Source of the DNA: Streptosporangiaceae bacterium
GTDB lineage: Bacteria; Actinomycetota; Actinomycetes; Streptosporangiales; Streptosporangiaceae
Length of the DNA: 11,975 bases
Assembly (NCBI GenBank): GCA_030039095.1
Contig: JASHQP010000687.1
Coordinates: 1 to 11,975, forward strand
Direction: 5' to 3'
The notes under the pieces were generated by a model. The model saw only the letters and a program-made list of their open reading frames with translations, did no database searches and was not told the origin of the DNA. A program made the translations under genes and the position numbers. The stretch's first letter is position 1. Each line of letters starts with the position of its first letter. Positions 1-7,363 of the stretch are shown here, one piece after another.

Positions 1-251
1 AGGTCGCGGGCGATGTGCAGCCAGGTTTCGGAGGCGATGTCTTCGGCGTCGTCGCCGGTCAGGGCGTGCAGGTAGCGCAGCAGCCGGGGCTGGGTGTCGC
101 GGTAGATGGCGCGGTAGGCGTCGGGGTCACCGTGCTGCGCCGCAGCCAGCGCCGCCTCCAGCGCACCGGCCGGAGCGGACACCGCCGCCCCGTCCACTGC
201 GTCTCGTGGACCGGCCAGAGCGGAGAGCGTCGAATCCTCTGGCCGGTCCAT
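1..251 (-). CDS. ECF-type RNA polymerase sigma factor, N-terminal part (cut by window edge)
   Basis: The reverse strand reads open from an ATG at 251-249 to the window edge, about 83 codons, so the gene is incomplete. After a low-complexity Ala/Gly-rich leader of about 40 residues comes AYRAIYRDTQPRLLRYL and then TGDDAEDIASETWLHIARD. This matches sigma-70 region 2: the AYRxIYRxxxPxLxRY helix and the DAEDIxxETW core-binding and -10-recognition segment. The protein would direct RNA polymerase to a specific regulon. The start is the only ATG before an in-frame TGA six codons upstream (271-269). No purine-rich Shine-Dalgarno stretch precedes it, so translation may be leaderless or use an atypical start. 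The first codons lie in a strong hairpin (separate entry). The gene is divergent from the alcohol dehydrogenase gene. The family call is firm; the ECF subgroup, the partner anti-sigma factor and the target genes cannot be seen. Confidence 0.85.
   Translation of the reverse strand, partial: MDRPEDSTLSALAGPRDAVDGAAVSAPAGALEAALAAAQHGDPDAYRAIYRDTQPRLLRYLHALTGDDAEDIASETWLHIARD
207..250. repeat. 14-bp perfect inverted repeat over the sigma-factor start codon
   Basis: The arms are TGGACCGGCCAGAG (207-220) and CTCTGGCCGGTCCA (237-250), exact reverse complements separated by 16 bases. On the minus-strand transcript the 5' arm begins at the second base of the AUG start codon (251-249), so the folded RNA would bury the initiation site in a GC-rich 14-bp stem. 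A one-mismatch copy of 14 bases of this element (211-224) lies at 166-179, exactly 45 bp (15 codons) away. The repeat is seen directly. A role in translational control or as a protein site is inference. Confidence 0.85.
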
Positions 252-538
252 CGGAACAATAATGAATCAATGTCGCTATCTCTGCCGCAAATTCTTCCAC
301 TTTCTTCTGCTAAGTTCCGCACAGGCTTCCTGCTCCGCGCAGCGCCGACGAGGTGCGGATCCGGGCGGCAGGGCCCGCTGGCTGCCCTGACCTCTCAGCA
401 CCGGTGAAGCGGCCATGGGCAACCGCAGTCCCGCGAGGCAGAAACAGCCGTGGCAGGCGTTCCTGGGGTGTCTCACAATGACGCCATGGCGCGACCGCAG
501 CATGACGAACCGGGTCGGCCGGGCCGGAAGGAGAGTCG
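252..538. promoter_or_regulatory. Divergent intergenic region between sigma factor and alcohol dehydrogenase
   Basis: This 287-bp spacer must hold the promoters of both divergent genes. The part next to the sigma gene (about 253-310) is clearly more AT-rich than its surroundings and includes ATTATTGTT-type sequence on the minus strand, a plausible promoter zone without a clear -35/-10 pair. A short inverted repeat, CAGGGC...GCCCTG with a 9-nt loop, lies near 369-389. The right end carries a strong ribosome binding site, GGAAGGAGA, just before the ATG at 539. Short open frames here show no recognisable protein or codon pattern. Confidence 0.4.
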
Positions 539-1651
539 ATGAAGACCAGGGCAGCGGTGCTTCGCGATGTCGGCAACCAGTGGGAGGTCGTCGAGCTCGA
601 GCTGGATCCGCCCAAGGCCGGTGAGGTGCTCGTCCGGTTCGTCGCGTCCGGGCTCTGCCACTCCGACGATCACCTGCGGACCGGCGACATCCCGGTCAGG
701 TTTCCCATCGTCGGCGGGCATGAGGGGGCCGGGATCGTCGAGCAGGTGGGACCAGGGGTCAGCCGGCTGAAGCCCGGCGATCACATCGTCTGCTCGTTCC
801 TCCCGGCGTGCGGCCACTGCCGGTTCTGCGCCCGCGGCCAGACGAACCTGTGCGACCTGGGTGCCCTGTTCGTCGACAACTGCCTGCCCGACGGGACGTT
901 CCGGTTCCACGCGGGCGGCGAGGACTTCGGCCAGATGTGCCTGCTCGGCACGTTCTCGCAGTGGTCGACGCTTTCCGAGCACTCGTGCATCAAGGTGGAC
1001 GACGACCTGCCGCTCGAGACGGTGGTCCTGGTTGGCTGCGGCGTGCCGACCGGCTTCGGCACCTCGGTCAACCTCGGCGGCGTGCGGCCGGGCGACACCG
1101 TGGTGATCTACGGCATCGGCGGCGTCGGCATCAACGCGGTGCAGGGCGCGTCGATCGCCGGGGCGATCAACATCATCGCGGTGGACCCGCTGCCGAACAA
1201 GCGCGAGGTCGCCGAGTGGCTCGGCGCCACGCACAGCGCGGCCAACTCCGAGCAGGCCCAGCAACTGGTCACCGAGCTCACCCGGGGGGTCGGGGCCGAC
1301 CATGCCCTGATCACCGTCGGCGTGGTCGACGATGACGTGATCGACGCGGCCTTCGCGGCCATCCGCAAGCACGGCACCGTGGTCGTCACCGGGCTGGCCG
1401 GGCCGGGCAAGAAGAACATCCACCTGTCCAGCTTCGAGCTCACCCTGTTCCAGAAGCGGATCGAGGGCGCGCTGTTCGGCGGCGGCAACCCGTTCGACGA
1501 CATCCCGCTGATGCTGGACCTGTACCGGGCGGGCAAGCTCAAGCTCGACGAGCTGATCACCACCAGGTACCGCCTCGACGACGTCAACCAGGGGTACGAG
1601 GACCTGCTCGAAGGCAAGAACATCCGCGGGATCCTGATCCACGAGCACTGA
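539..1651 (+). CDS. Zinc-dependent alcohol dehydrogenase, probable NDMA-dependent (mycofactocin-associated) type
   Basis: This 370-residue medium-chain dehydrogenase oxidises an alcohol to an aldehyde with a tightly held nicotinamide cofactor. Catalytic zinc ligands are visible at Cys40 (GLCHSD), His61 (GGHEGAG) and Cys167 (GCGVPTG). The structural zinc loop is Cys91, Cys94, Cys97 and Cys105. The Rossmann glycines are in YGIGGVGINA (191-200), and Asp216 follows beta-2, as in NAD-preferring enzymes. The framework (KTRAAVLRD start, ASGLCHSDDHL, FRFHAGGEDFGQMCLLGTFS, SLFELTLFQK-like and GNPFDDIP-like segments) matches the actinobacterial clade annotated as NDMA-dependent alcohol dehydrogenase. 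Members of that clade are thought to recycle bound NAD(H) through mycofactocin rather than free NAD+. GGAAGGAGA a few bases upstream fixes the ATG start. The gene converges on the cox-like operon 100 bp away. The zinc dehydrogenase call is certain; the NDMA/mycofactocin subtype rests on recalled similarity, and the substrate is unknown. Confidence 0.9.
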   Translation: MKTRAAVLRDVGNQWEVVELELDPPKAGEVLVRFVASGLCHSDDHLRTGDIPVRFPIVGGHEGAGIVEQVGPGVSRLKPGDHIVCSFLPACGHCRFCARGQTNLCDLGALFVDNCLPDGTFRFHAGGEDFGQMCLLGTFSQWSTLSEHSCIKVDDDLPLETVVLVGCGVPTGFGTSVNLGGVRPGDTVVIYGIGGVGINAVQGASIAGAINIIAVDPLPNKREVAEWLGATHSAANSEQAQQLVTELTRGVGADHALITVGVVDDDVIDAAFAAIRKHGTVVVTGLAGPGKKNIHLSSFELTLFQKRIEGALFGGGNPFDDIPLMLDLYRAGKLKLDELITTRYRLDDVNQGYEDLLEGKNIRGILIHEH

Positions 1652-1750
1652 GCCCGGCCGGGCCGCCGCCGTGCCCGGGGCACAGCGGTCACGGCTGGTG
1701 GTACGGGACCTGCCCGGGGCGGCGCAGTGGATGTGGCGGTGGCCGGCCGG
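1652..1750. terminator. Convergent intergenic with GC-rich hairpins, possible bidirectional terminator
   Basis: This 99-bp spacer separates the converging 3' ends of the dehydrogenase gene and coxM. It contains the perfect palindromes CCCGGCCGGG (1653-1662) and GTGCCCGGGGCAC (1671-1683). Neither is followed by a T-tract, so a classical intrinsic terminator is not shown. GC-rich stems without U-tails are common at actinobacterial gene ends. Function is inferred from position only. Confidence 0.3.
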
Positions 1751-2572
1751 TCAGGCTCGCGAGCGTGCCTCCTCGAGCGCGCGGCCGGTGAGCACCCGGG
1801 CCAGGTGCTCGCGGTAGCCACGGTCCGCGTTGATGTCTGCTGACGGGCTCGTGCCCTCGGCGGCGTGCGCCGCGGCGTCCCGCGGCCCGGCGCCCTCGGC
1901 CAGCGCCTGCTCGACCGCCACGGCCCGCACCGGTGTCTGGTCCATGTTCACCAGCGCCACGCTGCCGCCCTGGACCGCCACGCCGACGATCGCCCAGTCG
2001 ATCCCGCGCTTGGCGAACTTCTGGAACGCCCACCGGCTTGGTGTCTCCGGCTTGGGGATCCGGATCTCGGTCAGCAGCTCGTCCGGCTCGAGCACGGTCT
2101 CGAACAAGCTCTGGAAGAAGTCGCCGACAGGGATCTGCCTGCTGCCGGACGGGCCGCGGGCCACCAGCGTCGCGTCCAGGGCCAGGACCACGGCGGGCAG
2201 GTCGGCCGCGGGATCGGCGTGCACCAGGGAGCCGCCGATCGTGCCGCGGTGGCGGACCTGCGGGTCGCCAACCTGCCCTGCGGCGTGGGCGAGCAGCGGC
2301 ACCTGGGTGGCCAGCACGCTGGAACGGGAAAGCTCGTCGTGAGTGGTGAGCGCGCCCACCGCGATGTGGCCGTCTTCCTCGCGGACGTAACGGAGCTCGC
2401 CGAGCCTGCCGATGTCGATCAGGACCTCGGGCACGGCGAGGCGCAGCTTCATCAGGGGCAGCAGCGAGTGGCCGCCGGCCAGGAACTTGGCGTCGTCGCC
2501 GTCCTGCGCCATCAGGTCAAGGGCCTCGTCAACCGAGAGGGCCCGCTTGTAGGTGAAGGGTGCGGGGATCAC
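1751..2572 (-). CDS. coxM: Molybdenum hydroxylase FAD-binding medium subunit (CoxM-like)
   Basis: This 273-residue protein is the flavoprotein subunit of the three-part molybdenum hydroxylase. It takes electrons from the [2Fe-2S] subunit onto FAD and passes them to the respiratory chain or another acceptor. The two FAD/pyrophosphate-binding motifs of the family are present: [14 protein letters not shown] (32-45) and [16 protein letters not shown] (111-126). The N-terminus [16 protein letters not shown] is typical of CoxM proteins. The GTG start at 2572-2570 overlaps the coxS stop (GTGA), and a GAGAGG stretch lies about 10 nt upstream. The open frame extends further upstream, but only as an out-of-frame reading of coxS. 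The length is close to the usual 270-300 residues. It is the last gene of the operon and faces the dehydrogenase gene. The family is firm; the substrate is unknown. Confidence 0.93.
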   Translation of the reverse strand: MIPAPFTYKRALSVDEALDLMAQDGDDAKFLAGGHSLLPLMKLRLAVPEVLIDIGRLGELRYVREEDGHIAVGALTTHDELSRSSVLATQVPLLAHAAGQVGDPQVRHRGTIGGSLVHADPAADLPAVVLALDATLVARGPSGSRQIPVGDFFQSLFETVLEPDELLTEIRIPKPETPSRWAFQKFAKRGIDWAIVGVAVQGGSVALVNMDQTPVRAVAVEQALAEGAGPRDAAAHAAEGTSPSADINADRGYREHLARVLTGRALEEARSRA

Positions 2573-3048
2573 GCGGACCGCCTCTCGCGGGTCGCCGGGG
2601 CGGCGGCCAGCACCGCCCTGACGATGTTGTGGTAGCCGGTGCAGCGGCACAGGTTGCCCTCGAGCGCCGTCCTGACCTCTTCCTCGGTGGGCGAGGGGTT
2701 CTCCGCCAGCAGCGAGACCGAGGCCATCACCATGCCCGGGGTGCAGAACCCGCACTGCAGTCCGTGCTCGGCGTGGAAGGCGGCCTGCACCGGGTGCATC
2801 TCGCCGGAGCCGTCGGCCAGCCCTTCGACGGTGGTGACCTCGCAGCCGTCGGCCTGGGCCGCCAGCACGGTGCACGACTTGACCGACTTTCCGTCCAGCA
2901 GCACCGTGCACGCACCGCAGGACGTGCTGTCGCAGCCGACGTTCGTCGCGGTGAGTTTCGCCGCGTCGCGCAGGAAGTGCACGAGCAGCGTGCGGTCGGC
3001 CACCTCGGCCGCGACCTGGTTGCCGTTGACCTTGATGGTGACCTTCAC
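2569..3048 (-). CDS. coxS: Molybdenum hydroxylase [2Fe-2S] small subunit (CoxS-like)
   Basis: This 159-residue protein carries the two [2Fe-2S] clusters that relay electrons from the molybdenum centre (CoxL) to FAD (CoxM). The plant-ferredoxin-type N-terminal cluster has Cys39, Cys44, Cys47 and Cys59 ([12 protein letters not shown]...SC). The C-terminal helical domain has Cys99 and Cys102 (QCGFCTPG) and Cys134 and Cys136 (CRCTGYHNI). All eight ligands are present and the length is normal for the family. The GTG start at 3048-3046 overlaps the coxL stop codon (GTGA), with GGAG 8 nt upstream. Its own stop overlaps the GTG of coxM in the same way, so the three subunits are probably translationally coupled for 1:1:1 assembly. 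Confidence 0.95.
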   Translation of the reverse strand: MKVTIKVNGNQVAAEVADRTLLVHFLRDAAKLTATNVGCDSTSCGACTVLLDGKSVKSCTVLAAQADGCEVTTVEGLADGSGEMHPVQAAFHAEHGLQCGFCTPGMVMASVSLLAENPSPTEEEVRTALEGNLCRCTGYHNIVRAVLAAAPATRERRSA

Positions 3049-5378
3049 CGAGCTACTCCGTTCTCTGCCCCGCCCCGCCGGCCAGATGCCTCGTCAATAG
3101 CGGCCCAGACCCTGACCGGCGTGGTCGGCATGTCGATGTGACGGACGCCGAGGTGGCTGACCGCGTCGACGACCGCGTTCTGCACGGCCGGGGTGGCGCC
3201 GATCGTCCCGGCCTCGCCGATTCCCTTGACCCCGAGCGGGTTGATGTCCGTCGGCGTCTCGCTCTGCACCAGCTCGAAGCTCGGCAGCTCGGCCGCGGTG
3301 ATCGCGGCGTAGTCGGCGAGCGTGCCGGTGAGCGGGTTCCCGTCGGCGTCGTAGACCATCTCCTCGAGCAGCGCCTGGGCCACGCCCTGGGCGATGCCGC
3401 CGTGCCGCTGCCCCTCGGCCAGCACCGGGTTGACCACGGTCCCGGCGTCGTCCACGGTCACGTGGCGGATCAGCCGTGCCTTGCCGGTCTCGGTGTCGAT
3501 CTCGACGACCGCCACGTGGCTGCCGAACGGGAACGTCGCGCCGCCCCCGGCGTACTGAACATAGGCCACGAGGCCGTCCTCGCCCGCGTGGGTCGCCACG
3601 TCCGCCCAGGTCCGGCCCGTTCCCGGGTCGCCGCGGACCTGCCAGGTCCCGCTGCTGGCGTCCAGCTCCAGGTCGGCCTCCGCGGCCTCGAGCATGTCCG
3701 CCGCCACCCGCCTGGCCTGGTCCTTGACGTCGATCGCCGCCTGGTGCACGGCGACGCCGCCGAGCTGCAGCGACCGTGACCCGTAGGTTCCGATGCCCTC
3801 GGGGATCAGGTCGGTGTCGCCGTGGATCACGGTGACGCTGGCCATCGGGATTCCCAGCTCGGCCTCCACGAGCATGGCCCAGGCGGTGTGGTGGCCCTGG
3901 CCGTGCGCGGAACTGCCGGTGTACACGGTGGCCGTGCCGTCGCCGTGCACCGTGAGCCTGGCGGTCTCCCCGGCTGCCGCGTCCGCCGCCGTGATCTCGA
4001 CGTAACTGGACAGCCCGATGCCGAGCTGCAGCACGTCGCCGCGTTCCCGGCGGCGCTGCTGCTCCGCCCGTAGTTCCGCATAACCCGCCGCCTCGAGCAC
4101 CTTGTCCAGGGCCGTGACGTAATCCCCGGTGTCGTACGTCGCGCCGGTCGGCGTCGTGTACGGGAACTTGTCCGGCGGGATCAGGTTCTTGCGCCGCACC
4201 TCCGCCGGATCCATGCCGATCTCGGTGGCGAACAGGTCCATGGCCCGCTCGATCGCGGCGGTCGCCTCGGGCCGGCCGGCGCCGCGGTAGGCCGAGATCG
4301 GGGTGGTGTTGGTCACCACCACCCGGGAGTGAGTCTGCACGCGGGCTATGTCGTACGGCCCCACCGCCATCAGCTTGGTGAGGAACGGCAGGAAGCCGCT
4401 CATCCGCGGGTACGCGCCGGTGTCCTGCACCACGTCGAGCCGGTAGGCGAGGACACGGCCGTCGGAGGTACCGCCGAGCTTGATCGTCTGTTCCTGGGCG
4501 CGGCCGTGCGTCATCCCGACCAGGTTCTCGCTGCGCGTCTCCACCCAGCGCAGCGCCAGGCCGGTCTTCCTGGCCGCCCAGGCGATCAGAATCGACTCCC
4601 GGTCGATGCCGACCTTGGCGCCGAACCCGCCGCCGACGTCCGGGGTGATCACCCTTATCGACGCGGGGTCCATGGCGAGCGCTCCGGCCAGGATGAACCG
4701 GGTGATCTGCGCGTTCTGCGTGCTTGCCCAGTAGGTCAGCTTGCCGTCGTCGAATCGCGCCGCCCCGGCGCGTCCCTCCATCGGCATCGGCGCGAGCCGC
4801 TGGTTCACGATCGTCCGCTCGACGACCGCGTCACAGCCCTCGAAGATCGCGTCGTCCGCGTCGTCGCCCGAGTCGACGGGGACGTTCGACTCGGTCTCGC
4901 CGAACAGCAGCGTGTCGGTCTCCAGCGCGCCGGCGATCCCGATGACCGAGGGCAGCGGCTCATAGTCGACGCTGACCAGCTCGGCCGCGTCCTCGCCCTG
5001 GTAGCTGTCGCTCGTGATGACCATCGCCACGGGCTCGCCGACGTACCGGACGCGGTCCACCGCCAGGAGGGGCTCGGACCACACGCCGCCGAGCGGCATC
5101 GGCGCGCCCTCGCTTGTCTCGCTGCCAGGCTCCGGAGGCGGCGGCGGCACCAGGTCATCCATGTCACCGACGGTCAGCACGGCGAGGACACCCGGAGCTT
5201 GACGGGCCGCGTCGGTGTCCATACCGGTTATCTTCGCGTGAGCCATCGGACTGCGGACGATCGTGACCCGGGCCGCGTCGACGAGCTCGGGGATCCGCAG
5301 GTCGTCCACGTAGGTACCGCCCGCGGTCAGCAACCGCGGGTCCTCGGTCCGTACCACCCTGGTACCGAGAATGCTCAT
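3045..5378 (-). CDS. coxL: Molybdopterin-binding large subunit of a CODH form II / aldehyde-oxidase-type hydroxylase (CoxL-like)
   Basis: This 777-residue catalytic subunit binds the molybdopterin cytosine dinucleotide cofactor and hydroxylates a carbonyl or heterocyclic carbon, or CO, using water as oxygen source. The N-terminal a/b hammerhead domain begins [23 protein letters not shown] (from residue 5). Visible cofactor motifs are GGGFGAK (249-255), the active-site loop AYRGAGR (363-369), AHGQGHHT (491-498) and the catalytic glutamate in [12 protein letters not shown] (Glu722). True CO dehydrogenases (form I) have AYxCSFR, whose cysteine holds the Mo-S-Cu cluster. Here that position is Gly366, the form II signature, so CO oxidation is doubtful. 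A proline/glutamate-rich insert ([14 protein letters not shown], 78-91) lies in the first domain. The start is the ATG at 5378, with GGAAGGG upstream. It is the first of three overlapping genes in the order L-S-M. No cox maturation genes appear in the window. Confidence 0.93.
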   Translation of the reverse strand: MSILGTRVVRTEDPRLLTAGGTYVDDLRIPELVDAARVTIVRSPMAHAKITGMDTDAARQAPGVLAVLTVGDMDDLVPPPPPEPGSETSEGAPMPLGGVWSEPLLAVDRVRYVGEPVAMVITSDSYQGEDAAELVSVDYEPLPSVIGIAGALETDTLLFGETESNVPVDSGDDADDAIFEGCDAVVERTIVNQRLAPMPMEGRAGAARFDDGKLTYWASTQNAQITRFILAGALAMDPASIRVITPDVGGGFGAKVGIDRESILIAWAARKTGLALRWVETRSENLVGMTHGRAQEQTIKLGGTSDGRVLAYRLDVVQDTGAYPRMSGFLPFLTKLMAVGPYDIARVQTHSRVVVTNTTPISAYRGAGRPEATAAIERAMDLFATEIGMDPAEVRRKNLIPPDKFPYTTPTGATYDTGDYVTALDKVLEAAGYAELRAEQQRRRERGDVLQLGIGLSSYVEITAADAAAGETARLTVHGDGTATVYTGSSAHGQGHHTAWAMLVEAELGIPMASVTVIHGDTDLIPEGIGTYGSRSLQLGGVAVHQAAIDVKDQARRVAADMLEAAEADLELDASSGTWQVRGDPGTGRTWADVATHAGEDGLVAYVQYAGGGATFPFGSHVAVVEIDTETGKARLIRHVTVDDAGTVVNPVLAEGQRHGGIAQGVAQALLEEMVYDADGNPLTGTLADYAAITAAELPSFELVQSETPTDINPLGVKGIGEAGTIGATPAVQNAVVDAVSHLGVRHIDMPTTPVRVWAAIDEASGRRGGAENGVAR

Positions 5379-5535
5379 GTGGTCGCTCGCCCTTCCGGTG
5401 TTTGGCCTGGTAAGGCCGCTGGCGGCGGGCGGAGCGTCAGGCAGCCCATCGCCGCGGTCCTAGCATTCTGGCATCGGCCCGCTCCCTGGTACAGCCTAGG
5501 TATGCCGCCTTTGCGCAGCAGGCACCAGGGCCTGA
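5379..5535. promoter_or_regulatory. Spacer between SDR gene and coxL, with a GGCCT/AGGCC palindrome
   Basis: This 157-bp gap is the only break in the otherwise overlapping tetR-SDR-coxLSM series. It could carry an internal promoter for coxLSM. A perfect inverted repeat, GGCCTGGTAAGGCC (5404-5417; 5-bp arms, 4-nt loop), sits 25 bp upstream of the coxL ATG. A CCTAGG-centred stretch lies near 5498-5503. I see no convincing -35/-10 pair. The palindrome is directly visible; a role as operator or RNA hairpin is conjecture. Confidence 0.35.
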
Positions 5536-6492
5536 TCAGGCGGCCCGCGCCGGCCGGGCCGGACGGAAGTGCCGGTCAAGCTCGTTGGCGTAGGAGCGGC
5601 CCAGCTCCGCGCCGTGCGCCGCGACCCAGTCGGTGAACACGGTCTCCCCGGCAGCCGGCGCCGTCGAGTCGGCCAGGCCGTCGGCCATGGCCTGGTACTC
5701 CTCGCGCGTCAGCAGGGTGTCCCGCAGAGCCGCGCCCAGCACCGAGGAGAGGCCAAAGAGCACCGGGACGGGAACGGGCACGACAGCGGCATGGCTGCCG
5801 ACCGCTGCCCGGATCGCGTCGACCATCTGGCGGAACGTGATGCTCTGCGGCCCGACCGCGTCGAGCGTGACCGTGTCGTCGCCAGCACCGAGCTGGACGC
5901 ACAGCCTGGCCAGGTCGTCAACGTGGATGCCGCGGACCCGGTAATCACCGTGGCCGCCGATCGCGAACACCGGCACCCGCCGCAGCAGCCACGCGATGTT
6001 GTTGACGAGCACGCCGTCGCCGCCGAACAGGATCGCGGGCCGGACGATCGCGCACGGCACGCCGGTTCCGGCCAGGATCCGCTCGACCTCTGCCTTGCCA
6101 CGGAAGTACGGGTACGGCGAGTCCAGGCTCGGGTTCGTGATCGAGGTGTGCACGATCCGCCGCACTCCGGCGCGCTGCGCCGCCTCGAACAGAACCCGGC
6201 TGTTGCCGACGGCCACCTCATGATCGACGCCGCCGTGCGGGAACCGGACCCAGTAGGTGTTGTACAGCGTGTGCACGCCCCGCAGCGACTCGGCGAGTCC
6301 CGCGGGGTCGGCGAAGTCCAGCGGCCGCACCTCGATACCGGTGCCGGCCGGGGCGCGCTCCGGATGCCCGGTCAGCGTGCGCACCCGGTGACCGGCGGCG
6401 TGCAGTTCCCGCGCGATGGCCGCACCGGAGTAGCTGAACGCCCCGGTGACGGCGTCGAGCTGAGCTGCTGCTGGCTTTGCGGGCTGTGTCAT
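5536..6492 (-). CDS. NAD(P)-binding extended SDR / NmrA-like protein
   Basis: This 318-residue protein has an N-terminal Rossmann fold of the atypical/extended short-chain dehydrogenase group (NmrA or NDUFA9-like). The dinucleotide loop is VTGAFSYSGAAIARELHAAG (15-34), a TGAxxxxG variant of the usual TGxxGxxG. It is followed by the basic strand HRVRTLTGHPER, which suggests NADP(H) preference. A YxxxK pair (Tyr129, Lys133, YFRGK) follows a strand ending HTSITNPS, which resembles an intact SDR active site, so catalysis is possible. Family members act as oxidoreductases, epimerases, assembly factors or redox-sensing proteins, and sequence alone does not separate these. The ATG (6492-6490) overlaps the tetR stop in ATGA, giving tight coupling to the regulator. 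coxL follows after 157 bp. The C-terminal tail is Arg/Pro/Ala-rich. The fold is firm; the function is unknown. Confidence 0.85.
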   Translation of the reverse strand: MTQPAKPAAAQLDAVTGAFSYSGAAIARELHAAGHRVRTLTGHPERAPAGTGIEVRPLDFADPAGLAESLRGVHTLYNTYWVRFPHGGVDHEVAVGNSRVLFEAAQRAGVRRIVHTSITNPSLDSPYPYFRGKAEVERILAGTGVPCAIVRPAILFGGDGVLVNNIAWLLRRVPVFAIGGHGDYRVRGIHVDDLARLCVQLGAGDDTVTLDAVGPQSITFRQMVDAIRAAVGSHAAVVPVPVPVLFGLSSVLGAALRDTLLTREEYQAMADGLADSTAPAAGETVFTDWVAAHGAELGRSYANELDRHFRPARPARAA

Positions 6493-7157
6493 CGTGACCC
6501 TCCTGACCGATCGCCTGGCATGGCGTCCCAGGGCAGCGCGCCGGCCATGTCGGCCAGCAGGGCCAGCGCGGCGGCCCGGTCGAAGAGCGAGAGCGCAGCG
6601 GCGCGGTCCCCGTCAAGGTTCGCGAGCTGCTCGAGGCCGAGGAACCCGGCGACCACGGCGTGCGCCACGTCCTTGGCGGGCAGCAGCCGAGCCAGGGGTG
6701 ACGAGACGAGCCCTCGGCGCACCGCGGTCTCGGCGAACTCACGCCACGGGGCAACCCGGGCCGCGACCTGCTCGCCGAGGCCGGGAACCGACCTCGCGCC
6801 GGCGATCATCTCGACCAGCACGGTCACGTTCCCGGAGTCGAGGTCCTCGGTGAAGATGGACCGCGCGGACTCGACCAGGTCGCTCATTGACTCGGCGTGC
6901 TCGAGGACCCCGCGGTACGCGGCCATGCGCCGCTCGCTGATCGCGTCGAGCGCGGCCAGCAGAAGGTCGGTGACGGAGCCGAAGTGGTAGAAGACCAGCG
7001 TCTGGTTGCATCCGGCCAGCCGCGCGATCTCCCGGGCGCTCGCGCCGGAGAAGCCGACAGTCTTCAGCGCCTCGATTGCCCCCTCGACCAGCGCGGCTCG
7101 CGTGCCCGCCGACCTCCCGTCCGGCTCGGCCGTCCGCCGCGGACCCGCCTTGGCCAT
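6489..7157 (-). CDS. TetR-family transcriptional regulator
   Basis: This 222-residue regulator has an N-terminal TetR helix-turn-helix at about residues 16-66. SAREIARLAGCNQTLVFYHFGSVTDLLLAAL (40-70) contains the recognition helix and the YHF/sK-type hinge typical of the family. The rest is an all-helical ligand-binding and dimerisation domain without a recognisable ligand signature. It probably represses its own operon (tetR-SDR-coxLSM) and releases DNA when it binds a pathway metabolite. The ATG at 7157-7155 is chosen because GGGAGG lies just upstream. A TTG at 7208 would add 17 residues of atypical sequence. Its stop overlaps the SDR start (ATGA). It is divergent from the merR-trx pair across a 381-bp spacer, so regulation of that side cannot be excluded. 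Confidence 0.9.
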   Translation of the reverse strand: MAKAGPRRTAEPDGRSAGTRAALVEGAIEALKTVGFSGASAREIARLAGCNQTLVFYHFGSVTDLLLAALDAISERRMAAYRGVLEHAESMSDLVESARSIFTEDLDSGNVTVLVEMIAGARSVPGLGEQVAARVAPWREFAETAVRRGLVSSPLARLLPAKDVAHAVVAGFLGLEQLANLDGDRAAALSLFDRAAALALLADMAGALPWDAMPGDRSGGSR

Positions 7158-7197
7158 CCCGCCTCCCGCACCGCGCCCGTCGGAACTCGCTCCTGAC

Positions 7198-7223
7198 CAG
7201 ATTATCAAAGCAAACGCTCAAAT
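7198..7223 (-). promoter_or_regulatory. Candidate promoter and operator of the tetR-SDR-cox operon
   Basis: In a GC-rich setting this short AT-rich patch stands out. On the minus strand it reads TTTGAGCGTTTGCTTTGATAAT. The GATAAT (7206-7201) is a reasonable -10 box about 43 nt before the tetR ATG. Overlapping its upstream side is AGCAAACGCT on the plus strand (7209-7218), flanked by CAAA and CAAA, an imperfect dyad of the size a TetR dimer could bind. No good -35 hexamer is seen at 16-18 bp. Autoregulation is inferred. Confidence 0.4.
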
Positions 7224-7363
7224 TCGCGGGGCGGGCCGGCCGGTGGTTATGTCCGCCCCAAACCCACCGGGCTCGCCAGCCGAAACTCGCGCCGGCTGCC
7301 CGAAACCCGGCAAACCCCCGAAAAGCTCCCCGCGAACGGGCCGCGAGCCATGATCAACGGAAG

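Noticed and set aside
415..624. Short plus-strand frame overlapping the alcohol dehydrogenase start
   Set aside because: There is no ribosome site and no recognisable protein. It runs into a well-supported gene in another frame.
473..1648. Long minus-strand open frame opposite the alcohol dehydrogenase gene
   Set aside because: It is a GC-rich shadow: composition is Val/Arg/Asp-rich with no family motif, and the plus-strand gene has all zinc and cofactor motifs.
1671..1683. Confident Rho-independent terminator
   Set aside because: The stem is perfect but no T-run follows on either strand, so only a low-confidence call is made.
2573..2911. Upstream extension of coxM
   Set aside because: It reads through coxS out of frame. 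The GTG at 2572 overlaps the coxS stop and starts at the normal family N-terminus.
4329..5636. 435-codon plus-strand frame opposite coxL
   Set aside because: Antisense shadow with His/Arg/Gly-rich composition and no domain signal.
5569..6990. 473-codon plus-strand frame opposite the SDR and tetR genes
   Set aside because: It spans two well-supported minus-strand genes, and its translation is low-complexity Arg/Ser/Ala without motifs.
7158..7208. TTG-initiated longer TetR
   Set aside because: The added residues are not TetR-like and the TTG overlaps the likely -10 box. The ATG at 7157 has a good ribosome site.
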